Below, one piece after another: positions 22,582-34,500 of a DNA stretch of 64,000 nt; within the stretch, counting starts at the first letter, position 1; each line of letters opens with the position of its first letter. Where the stretch lies: the NCBI GenBank assembly GCA_019925095.2, contig CM034406.1:14232388-14296387 (forward strand), given 5' to 3'. Below the pieces are notes generated by a model that saw only the letters and a program-made list of their open reading frames with translations, searched no databases and was not told the DNA's origin. Source of the DNA: Dendrolimus kikuchii (lineage: Eukaryota > Arthropoda > Insecta > Lepidoptera > Lasiocampidae). Made by a program: the position numbers and the translations under genes.

Positions 22582-25500
22582 CTGAAAACAGATAAGATAA
22601 TATACAAATACAGAACAGTTTTTGTGTTAATATGGAATTTCAATTTAAAATTTATATGTTGTCTTTGAGACACAGAGACCAAACTAATAATTAATAACTT
22701 TTTTTTAAACAACTCTACAGACTCTAGTACCGTACTCTTTTTTTTACAATTTAATTTAGAAAAAAGTTTAAAAATTATACACGCTTATTTGTTTTTTTTT
22801 TTGTTATTGTGTGTGACATTTATTGAATGTATGTTTGTGTTGTGGTGTACCTTAAGAATAACTTATTATATTAATTTATTCTAATTTTAATACTAAACTT
22901 ATACTAATGTAGAGTGGAGTGTATCTTTTACATGCTGGTGTTGAGATTAAGTGCATGTGCAGTGTGTGCCTTATGTCTATACCTATATATAAGTATATTA
23001 ACCTAACCTAACCTAAGGTGATGTCAGGAGCCTTAAGAACAGACGAGCTTGCATGACAAGAGTTATGAATGTCAAAGAAGCAAGTGAGGTGTGTAAGAAT
23101 AAGCCTAAATGGCACTCTGTTGTTCGTGCCTACCCCGCAAGGGAACTGACGTGCAGTTATGTATGTATGTATGTATTAACCTAACCAGTGCCATGTATGT
23201 TGTTTTTTCGTTTCTGTGTCTGGGTTATTCATTTTTAGACTCTTTGTGTGTCTTGGTTTGTTTGTGAAGTGTGCGTGTAATGCAATGTGATGGTAGTGCG
23301 CGTTGGTGTGAGTATGTGTGTAAGTTTTATTGCTGGTTATGTGTTTGTTACTTGTATGGTGTTAGAGTTTATTGCTTAATTGTTGTGACAATGTGCTGAA
23401 GTGTGAGTTTGTTGGGAGTTGTTATTCAATTATAAATAAAATTATAAAAAAATATTTATACATTTTGACACAACTTTCATATTTAGGGGACCGGAGCGGA
23501 CAGTCAATTCAACTGAGATACTTTTTATAAACTTACAGAACGTCCTACTAGAAGTAATATAGAAGTAGAAAATCTATGAGACTAGTCGCTACTAGTCTCA
23601 TAGATTTTCTACGAGCATAGGTACTTATGACGTCATAAGTAAGTTCAAGTAAAATATGTCCAATAGCTGATTTAGTTAGTATTGTTTGAAAAATATAAAA
23701 TTACAATATCATGATATTTTAAGAGTTAAATAATAAGATGTTATTTTAACGCCTGTTCTTCTATATGTTATTTTTTTTTAGAATTTATTGTAACGCGTTT
23801 CCACATCCCTAAATTTAGTCTCTGCAATTAAAAACTTACATGATTGTTTCTACATAAGAAGTAAAGGTATCTTTAGGTAATGATGTTGCTGGGGAGTTTC
23901 TTACCGCTTCTTGTCCTAAAACAGCGATAACATGTAGGGAAGTGGTGTACATAAGATAGGAAGCAGACTTCATTTTTAACTTACTTGAATTCTTAAACTT
24001 ATACCTTAAATAACGTAACTATCATATAATAATAAAAAAATAGTTTATTTGGTACCAGATCATTGTTACCACGATAACAGAAGGTGCTATAAAGTTCTAT
24101 ACAAAAAAATGGATTCAATCTATTTAATAAATAGGGAAAACTAAAAATCTATATATATAAAAATCAAATGCTGTTCGTTAGTCTCGTTAAAACTCGAGAA
24201 CTGCTGGACTGATTTGGCTAATTGTTATAATATGATGTTATGTGTAATATGATATTTTATGTTAATATTAATTGTAGTATTTTAAAGTTGGGTTTAAATT
24301 GTAGTCTAGGGCCTTACCTAGACTACAATAAACTAATTCTTTGTATATAATATCAAATTTTAAATGTAGAAGTTTGATAAAGCAATGCTGTGAAATGATA
24401 CTGGGCTTCTTATCATGTGGTCTTTATGACATGAATCTTTTTAAAGCTATTGAAGCAACTAACCATTTGCCTCTAAGACCCAAGGTCCATATATGACGTA
24501 TTTATTACTAAAATGCAAGTAGTCGTACTATATGTTATGTATTCTACCATCCTCATTATCATTTTCAATTCATTCCTGAGGTTGAATGAAAGAGATCGAT
24601 TTTTAGCGATAAAACTACACTTTGTTAATAGTTAGTTATCTAGTGTAAGTGTATTTTTGTATTGTTGTACAATAAAGAGTTATCTAAGATCTGACCTGAA
24701 AGTTTAACATAGTTCTAGAGATACATTTGAATTACTCACTTGCATACAAAGAATCGTATGACGTTCGCATGGCATATAAGCAGGGTGTAAGTGTCCTCTG
24801 TTTGTTCCGGCGGCGCTCTGTGAAAGTATCTTCTGAAAGCCGCTTCTATCCTCGCGCTGTCCTGGAAGAACTGCTACACATGCGAAACCATACTGCATTA
24901 ATATACTGGCCAGTTTAACATTAGAATAATGGTTAGCTTTGTTTTTATTATCTGATCAATTAGCTACGTCATGTTTCAAAATTGTGTCAGTTTATTGTAC
25001 TATTGTTAATAAGTTGTGTTCTGTTAGAAGGTAGTTTGTATCGATTACCCCACTAATCTGCTCGTTTTGTCATCGCTCGAATTTAAATGCGTGCGGACGC
25101 AAGGGCGAGACAGTCTGACGCCGACTTTGGTCGGATACAGATCATCACTCCCTACCCGTATAAGCCATGACCAAGCCCCCTCCCCGCTCTATTTTTCACA
25201 TAGTAACTGATAATTATGGTTTTAAATCATTTTGCAACCACAAAGTTAAAAAAATTATTTGGCTCAATAGCTGTTGAAAAAGCGCCAATAGCTGTGCGCC
25301 ACATTTGAATATTGCTTGAAAAAGCGCGAGATTTTCATAGAGGATATTGACTACCTACGTGACGAAAACTTAAGCCCCTCCCCCACCCTTGTGAAAGCGT
25401 GTTATTTTGAAACCTTTTGTTGTGGATTATTTTATATAATATGTATTTAATAGCGAATAAATAAAACTCGCTTCTAAAAACCATTGTTTGACTTGCTCTC

Positions 25501-28500
25501 ACAGAAATTTTTCACAAGTGACATTATTGGAAACAAAAGTATCACATTAGATACATCATAAATTTAAATTTTGAAAAATCATTCTAAAAAGTTCTAACAC
25601 CTCCCTTCCCCAAAACGGGTCACATAGTATGATGGGTACATTCCCAAATGTGACTAATTACTGTGCGAGTTTATAACCTATTATTAATATTCGATCGGCA
25701 TTCTTGTAGAAGAAGTACGCTCAAAATAAATACGAGGGCTGGGCAAAATACATGGTTCCGTTTAATTGAAATACAAATTACAAAATACTGTCTCGCATGT
25801 ATTTAAAATACGAAATACAAAATACTTTTAAGTCGGGTATTTGAAATATAAAATACAAAAACCGACAACGTGGTGAAGACGTTGCAGGATTTGATTCGCA
25901 AACATTATCCGCCTGCATGACGAAACAGACAGTCCGAACTTTCTACCGAAGCTCTGGATCTCATGAAGACGAGACGTGAAATGCCACGTGCTTTTTTGCC
26001 TCGCCAGAGTATCTCCAGGCAATTAAGAAAACTTGTAAGGCGAGACCTCCGCTGCTCTAATACGCATTGCAAAGTTGAGGACAGCGGATGGCAGAGAGCT
26101 TACGTCTCGCTCTGAGATCCTGACGGAGGTAGAAAAGATCTACGGGCTACTGTATTCTTCGCGGGGGAAGAAGCCTGCGACGCAAAGCAACGAAGATCCA
26201 CGTGCGCCACTCACGCGCCATTATACGGAGGACATCCCGGAGGTCGACGTGGACGAGATTAGTGCGGCTCTCGGGTAACTTAAAAATGGCAAGGCTCCGG
26301 GGGATGACGGAATTACAACTGAGCTCCTTAAGGCAGGAGGAATGCCAATCCTTAAGGCCTTGGCTAAGCTCTTCAATTCCGTTATCCACCGGGGCACTGT
26401 GCCGAAGGCGTGGAGCAGGAGTGTGGTGGTCTTGTTTTTCAAGAAGGGTGATAACACTCTCTTGAAAAACTATAGGCCAATCTCACTCTTGAGCCACGTC
26501 TATAAGTTGTTTTCGAGGGTCGTCACGAATCGTCTCGCCAGAAGACTTGATGAGTTCCAACCACCGGAGCAAGCCGGGTTTCGAAAAGGTTACAGCACCG
26601 TAGACCACATCCATACTGTTCGGCAGATTATACAAAAGACCGAAGAGTATAATCAGCCGCTGTGTATGGCATTCGTGGACTACGAGAAAGCCTTCGACTC
26701 CATCGAAACTTGGGCTGTTCTGGAGTCTTTGCAAAGATGTCGTATTGATTGGCGAAACATTGAGGTGCTGAGATGCCTGTATGACGCCGCAACGATGACC
26801 GTCCAGATACAGGACCGGAGGGCGAAGCCTATACCCCTACATCGCGGGGTGAGACAGGGGATGTGATTTCCCCGAAACTGTTCACCAATGCGATGGAGGA
26901 TGTCTTCAAAACTCTGGACTGGGCTGGACGGGGCATTAACATCAACGGCGAGCGCATCTCTCACCTCCGTTTCGCCGACGATATCGTGGTCTTTGCAGAG
27001 ACTTTGGAGGAACTTGCCGAAATGCTGGGCAATTTAAATAAATCTTCCCGACGGGTCGGTCTCGGCATGAATTTGGACAAGACGAAAGTCATGTTCAATG
27101 AACACGTCATGCAGAGACCGGTAAACGTCGATGGCGTCCCTCTGGAAGCAGTGCAGGAATATGTCTACCTTGGACAGAACATACAGGTCGACAGGCACAA
27201 GTTCGAGGGGGAAGCCAATAGGAGGATTCAGTTGGGCTGGGCAGCATTCGGTAAACTTTGTCAAGTCTTCTCGTCGACCATTCCGCAATGCTTGAAGACA
27301 AAAGTCTTCGAGCAGTGCGTCCTCCCCGTCCTGACCTACGGGGCCGAGACATGGACACTTACGGCAGGATTGGTCCACAAGTTCCAAGTCGCTCAAGAGG
27401 CTATGGAGCGAGCTATGTTGGGTGTTTCTGTTATGGATAAAATTAGAAATGAGGATATCCGTAAGAGAACCAAGGTAACCGACATAGCTCGCAAAATTAG
27501 CAAGTTGAAGTGGCAGTGGGCCGGTCACATCTGCCTCAGGAGCGATGGCCGATGGAGCAAACGAGTCCTGGAGTGGAGACCGCGTCTCGGTAAACGTAGT
27601 GTCGGACGCCCTCCAGCCCGATGGGCCGACGACCTATGCAAGGTCGCCGGCAGGCGCTGGCTGAGGAAATCGGAGGACAGAGATGAGTGGCGCCGTCTTG
27701 GGGAGGCCTACGTCCAGCAGTGGACTGCAAATGGCTGACGACGACGAGGGACTACTGCCTACGATTTTGCTCATGCCCATGGATTCACTCAGGTGATTAG
27801 GGAGTTTACCCGAGTACCGGATAGAGTGAATCATGAGCCTTCTTTACTAGATCTTCTGCTGACCACAAACCCAGAGAACTACCAAACCTCCATCAGTGCT
27901 CCACTGGGAACCTCTGATCATTGTCTGGTATCTTTGGTGGAGCCTCTTCCTATTCCCGATCGGACTCGTCTCGATGGACGACGGAAGTTGTGGTAGATTG
28001 AGATGGACTCCGTGAATTCTATGCATCCTTCCCATGGAGGCAGTTATGTTTCTCGTCGGAAGATTCTGATCCGAGCACAGACTCAATCGTCGATGTAGTA
28101 CTGCAGGGAATAGAATGTTTAATTCCAAACTCAACTGTACCTATCGGTGGTACGAGTAAATCACTACGGTTCCGATAAGTCCAGCAGTGAGGCTGTAAAG
28201 CTAAAGCAACAGGCTTATCGAGCCTGGACTGCAGCGCGTTCTCGTCAGGATCCAAGTTCCTCTGACCTGAAAAAGAGATACAATGCCGCCCCCAGGTCCC
28301 TCAAAAAACAGCTCGCGAGAGCAAAATTCGATCACATCGGCAGAATTGGTGAGCGCCTCTCTAGCTACTTTTCTGGGACTATAGCTTTTTGGGCCCTCGC
28401 CAAAGCTGTCGAAGGAAACTTTTGTCGGGCGTCTCTTCCACCTTTGCGCACAGTGGACGACCGTCTGGTACACGCCGCCAAAGATAAAGTCAATCTTCTG

Positions 28501-31500
28501 GATGACATCTCTGCGGCCAATTCAACTCTTGAGACATAGGAGAAACTCCACCTACAATCCCTGAGTGTGAGTCTCTAGAATGTCGGAGGTGCGCTTTACT
28601 CAAAAAGCAGTCCGATGTGTTCTCCTCTCCCTCGACGTCAAAAAGTCTTCTGGCCCTGATGGCATTCCTGACATTGTGCTGCAGACGTGTTTAGCTGAGT
28701 TGTCCCCAGCCAGTCCTTGTCTGACTTTTCACTCTCTCTTTCTACAAGGGTTGTGTCCTCGCTTCGTGGAAGAATGCCCATGTGCACCTTGTCCCCAAAA
28801 AAGAGGACGTAACAGGCACGTCGAATAGGCCTATAGCAATAACCTTTTTGCTCTCAATGGTGATGGAGCGTATTATCAACGCGCAACTCCTGTGTTACCT
28901 CGAAGATTCCCAGCTGCTAAACGATCGGCAATACGGCTTCCGCCACGGTCGCTCATCCCGGGATCTCTTGGTTTACCTAACCCACCGTTGGGCTGAAGCC
29001 ATTGAGGGCAAAGGGGAAGCACTGGCAGTTAGTCTAGAATTCTAGATATTGCTAAGGCCTTCGACCGGGTCTGTTATAGGGCTCTTCTATCGGAGCGGCC
29101 ATCGTATGGGATACCCGAAGGGCCTTGCACCTGACTATCCAGCCTTTTGGATGAGCGCAGCATTTAGGTCGTTGTCGACGGTTGTTGCTCAAGTTTCTAG
29201 CCCATCAACGCTGGTGTGCCCCAGGGTTATGTGTTATCGTCAACGTTGTTCATCTTATATATTAATGATATGCTGTCTATTCGCAACATTCATTCCAATC
29301 CAGATGACAGCACAGGTGATGCGCAGTACTCTGGTCGTGCAAACGTCCCTCGATCATTTGTGGAGGAAAGTTGGGTTAGACTTTGTAGTGTAGGGAGCTC
29401 GCGTAAATCAAACATCTCGCTACGTGTGATTCTTTTTTAACTACCTTCATGCAATAATATATTTTTCTAATAACACCTACATAACATGCTCCTCTTTCGT
29501 AAATATAAATGTTTGGAACTTAACAATTTAATGATCAAATAACTATAAAAACCTACATACTTTCTCTGGTTCCCGAGAGGGAGCGTGGGTTCGAACCCCA
29601 CACCTGACACCATGTAGTGTAGGGAGCTCGCGTAAATCAAACATCTCGCTACGTGTGATTCTTTATTACCTACCTTCATGCAATATATTTTTCTAATAAC
29701 GCCTACATAACAGACTTGTATCTGAAGTAGAGTATTCCTTAGAGAGAGTCTCTGAATGGGGAAGACAAAACCTTGTCCATTTCAACCCCAAGAAGTCTAC
29801 GTATTCTCTGCCAAAAAAACTCCATTCGACCAATCGCTTCAGTTCCAAGGAACTCCCCTTACCTCCTCCAAGAGTATTGGGATCCTCAGTGTTGACATCG
29901 CGATCGATGCTCAGGGGCTATCTTGAAGGCAAGGCAAAACTTGCCTCTAAGAAGCTAGGAATGTTAAACAGGTCCAAGCAGTACTTTACACCGCGGCAAT
30001 GCTTTATGCTTTATAAAATCCAGGTGAGCCCGCATATGGAGTACTGCTCACACTTTTGGACTGTAGCACCTGGCTACCAACTCGATCCTGTAGACTGTAT
30101 TCAACGTCGAGCCTTTGGCATTGTTGATGATCCCATACTCACAGACGGTCTAGATACGCTTGGCCTCATGAAAGACGTCGCTTCTCTCTGCGTATTCTGC
30201 TGACTGTATAACAGGGAGTATTCGGAAGAACTGTATAAAATGGTGTATTAGTCCTCTTTCTACCGATTTCGATTTCACCCCCACTTCTTTAAGGCGCTTC
30301 GCTCATGTACGCAACGGTTCTGTAGAACCTTTTTCTTGCATACCGTGGGGATTTGGAATGAGCTCCCAGCCGAAGTTTTTTTCACAGCGCAACTATATGG
30401 AGTTTTTCAAAAAGGGTGTCATAAAATTTCTTCGAGGCCGGCAGCGGGTTGATGAAATCTCTGGTGTTGCAAATGTCCATAAGCGATAGTAACCGCTTTC
30501 CATCAGGTGGGCCGTCAGCCTGTCTGCTGTACTTCAGCTATAAAAAAAGTCGAAGTTTGCCAAATGGAAGCGGAGAAACCAATAACAAGTGGTGCGTTTA
30601 TTGTAGTGTTCGCTCATAAAGGCCGTTGATGTTGCTTGTCGCTCTTGCCGCGTTGCTGCCACGACGGTACTCTTATTCCATAATTACTCGAATTTTTAAC
30701 TAACCATCATGACGAAAAAGATTCAAATGCGAAGAAAACATAACGCTTATCAATAAATAAATGACTAATTTTTAAAAAAGAATTTCATGTTTTCAAAGTA
30801 AAATTAATTTGAAATTATATATCTTAGCCAAACAGAAATATTTATTTTAAATGGCCAGTACTGCAGAACGTACCTAATATTTAGCGGTCACCATTTTGCT
30901 TATGAAAGCTATCAAGCGCTATTTTCTGAAGAATACACCCATCAATAAGGTAGCTAAATGTATTTTGTAAAATGTATTTTGCAACCATAAGTATTTGAAA
31001 TACTAATTACAAAATACCTCAGCGTCAGGTATTTGAAATACTAATTACAAATTACATTTTTAAGAAGTAATTGAAATACAAATACAAAATACGTATTTGT
31101 ATTTTAATTACGTATTTCAATTACAAGTATTTCAAATACTGCCCAACCCTGAATGTTATGTATAACACTTGAGAGTATGTTGGTACAAAGTTAAAAAACT
31201 AAAAAGTATTTACTATATACCTCATAATTATGTCAAAAGTAGTCAACGGATTTTGTTTTAACCAATTTTAAAAGAATTTTTTGAGCTCTACCGTCTTGAT
31301 TTTTCCAGTTTTTTTTTTAGTTTATACTTAAAAAACCATTTAGGACTACCATCAAAGAATTTTATGACTTTGTTCAAGGACAAATAAAAAATCACCCAAA
31401 AAACATGGCGATAATCTATACTACGGCTATGTACAGTTTTCTTTTTCATGTCACCAATACTTTTTATTTCTTGAAGTTTCACTACACTATTGTTTAGTTG

Positions 31501-34500
31501 CACATATAATGCACCTTACTATCAAATTTAATCCAAATCATCAGTATATTTTGAGAAAAATAGCTGTGATATACATAGACAGACGAGACAAGACAAATGG
31601 ATTGATGGACATACATGAGTTGAGTTGTAGCAATATGACTATGGAACCCGAACAGGCTTTTTTAATGTATAAATGTTTTAGTAACTGATTTATTTTAATT
31701 TTATCGAATAAATACATACATGAAACATTATGTTGAGTGTCCTTACTAACTTAGAATGTAGTTAGATGAAGGTGCTCGAAAAGAGCCTTTATATTTGGTG
31801 TTTTTTTTTCAATTGAATGAGCTCAGCAGTGGGGCAGACCGCCCACCTGATGAACTGCGATTACCATCGCCTATGGATATTTGTAACACTAAACAGGGTA
31901 CCAACGCTCTCTAAAGGGAGACTGGAACCTGGTCACTAAAGCCGGAACACAACTCAAGGTTGTTATGGCGGCATACTCTAGATCATGGTTGGTAGCCATT
32001 CAGACTAGCAAATACCCTACCACCCTTTCACCGTTCCTTACTATTGGCAGAAAATTGACATTACATGTGTGCTATATCAAATTATAATCAGCAGTAAATG
32101 AATGGATAATGTGATTTAGACACCCGGCATAGACATACACATAAAAATAAACTTGCATTATTTAATGCCATTTTATATATTATATACACTACATTACGGT
32201 AGGTAAGTCAATTTTTTGATAGTACTTATATAACTGCGTAGTTTACATGAATTGTGGGGATTTGATAGAATTATGTTGTTTTAGAAATGTAATGTTAAAT
32301 GAATGTCAGCAATCTCAAACATGAATTATAATGACAAACTGGTCAGTAACATACAGTATTATGAAGAAATAGACAAACACAAATGATCACTGAAAAGCTA
32401 ACAACATGCAAACAAAAATCACATGCATATTTACACATAAAATAAAATTCAACTATTGGAACCCATTAAGGGAGTACTTGTAGCAGCTGAAAATGGCATA
32501 TTGGCATAAAATTTATTTTTTCGTAAGGCTTACAGACAGATATAAATTAACTATATAAATCAATATATTGCTAGTTACAAGCATTAATATACAGACTTCC
32601 ATTAGTGGCATATTTTATTAAATAATTAAGGTTTTCAAGAATCTCAAGAACATAAATCTCTGTTTATTGAAAACAATCAGCATGCTACTACTGTTCTTCA
32701 TTTTTAACTAATATTGTATAATAGACATTTTTGGATTTAGAACTGTACAGCAAAGCAAAAATGGTCCACCTGAAACTCAAGTTCAAAAATGTTTCTTATT
32801 TCTTCCTAACTGGGACTTGTTTTTGCTTAACTCGCCTGTTTGCATGCTTCACGAAAAGAATATCAAATAAAAACGGATATCAACTTACTCTCGGCTCTGG
32901 TTTCCAGTGTCCAACGGGCGGTTCGGGTGGGATTGGTGCACCCTCTTCAATCAATTGACAATCTTTGACCTCTATATTCTTATCTAGATGTTTGGCAACG
33001 ATCTCGGCTGTTTCCTGAGCACGGGTCATTGTAGACCGGACAAGCAAGTTCCATTTAATATTGAGACAAGCTAGACGTTTGCCTGTTATATCTGCTTGAA
33101 GTTTTCCTGGAATCACATTTAGTTGACTATAGCACCTGTGTCCGATTCTAATGTTACCCGTCTCTCTCTAGTTACGTGACTACATAACTCTGCAACATTC
33201 ATATTGTAGCTATTATTATACCATATTGAATAGAATGAAAACATTATAAAGAAATCTACACATTGAGGTTACCATTTTGTGAACAACTTTTTTTATGGTA
33301 ATTTTATGATATAGAAAAACCAGTCTATAATAAATATACAGCATGAAAAATTAATACCTTTTAAAATATAATTAAAGGTTTTTTTATTTAAATAGTTTTA
33401 TGCTTTAGTGCTTTTTTAACTTGTTTCCGTGTACATCATTTTAAGTTACAATCTAACGAGTTACAGCAAGATTGTAGGCTTCTTTAAGAACCTTATAGAA
33501 ATCTACAAGCATACTTTAACTCAGTACGAATAAGACTGTAGATATGTATTTTTAAATTTAATATTCTGTATCTGTATGCCCATAAATGAAAAAAAAAACC
33601 TAAACCTTCACTAAAACTTTAATATTACTTATGTTGAATCCAATAAAGTTAGTGGAAATGAAAAACAAGTACAATAATTTTATATAGTAACAATAATGTG
33701 GAATACCCTCATTATTATACAATACTGATTTTAGTATTAGATCAGTGAATAATTGTCATGTATCAAACTATAATTATATAATTTTTAACATTATAAGTCT
33801 TGCACAGGTTTGCTGATGGTCTCCCCTCCCGCTTCCTCCGACTAGGACCGGGGCTTGTCGAAGTAGTACTAAGAACTAGACGACTGGGGGCGCGGTTGGG
33901 GGAGGCGGGAGTGGTTGTCATCGGCAAATCTTCTGCGCACGACTTATATATTGTTACATCCCAAAAGAAAACACCTTGCCTATAACCACTTTAAGAATGG
34001 GTTTGTATTCAGAGCACAAAAATATTTGAGATATTAATGTTAAACTACAACGAATTTAAACCTAAATTGGAACATTATATTCATACATATTAATATTAAC
34101 ACCAAATAATATAACTACAAACCGGTACAAGTATTGTTTAAACAAGTGTAGAACCTCAAAACACATCTAGTGAATTTCAGGCAGTGATCATACACACTCA
34201 TTTTACACTTGACATATCAATAAAAACAAGAAATATAATAAGCTCAACTCACCCAATCAATACAATAAAAGAAATAAAACAAACTGAGAACATATCATGG
34301 CCGAATGTGCCCCCTAAAATAAAGGCCTGTCCTAGTTTGGGGGCAAACCGACAACTTATAGTCTCAAGTAATGTAACTAGCATAAATACATTGTATATTG
34401 TAATTTACTTAAATAAATAAATAATAATAATTATTATTATTACTGAAATAAATAAACTATTATTATTATTATACTATTATAACAAGGTTATACTGGAGAC

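Larger units (their letters stand above)
27760..30545 (+). mobile_element. Jockey-superfamily LINE, 5'-truncated, decayed
   Basis: It begins within the endonuclease C-terminus ([24 protein letters not shown]), then a linker and reverse transcriptase pieces: [15 protein letters not shown] (28640), [45 protein letters not shown] and [20 protein letters not shown], where the usual YADD is damaged. After the TRIM insertion (29384-29712) come [20 protein letters not shown] and [12 protein letters not shown], and the 3' UTR ends near 30545 with GGTGTTGCAAATGTCC and an A-run. Many frameshifts and stops make it non-functional. It lies in PGAM5 intron 3, directly after an RTE copy. Confidence 0.87.
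25735..31150. repeat. AAATAC-rich MITE apparently split by LINE insertions
   Basis: The left part (25735-25866) begins AGGGCTGGGCAAAATAC and the right part (30950-31150) ends AATACTGCCCAACCCT, inverted ends of one family. Both parts are dense in GTATTTGAAATAC motifs. The RTE and Jockey LINEs lie between them. It is inferred that they were once one element. Confidence 0.5.

Noticed and set aside
22996..23016. CCTAA repeats resembling the insect telomere repeat
   Set aside because: Only three or four units, and part of them is the duplicated target site of an RTE insertion.
27034..27528. Minus-strand frame of 164 codons
   Set aside because: Antisense shadow of the RTE open frame at 26863-27738.
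29564..29612. Possible tRNA-Leu gene
   Set aside because: Only the 3' half is present, with an encoded CCA directly against an LTR. It is the primer site of the TRIM.
33800..33985. Possible GC-rich exon within PGAM5
   Set aside because: The PGAM5 exons on either side already join in phase, and the segment is an imperfect inverted repeat.
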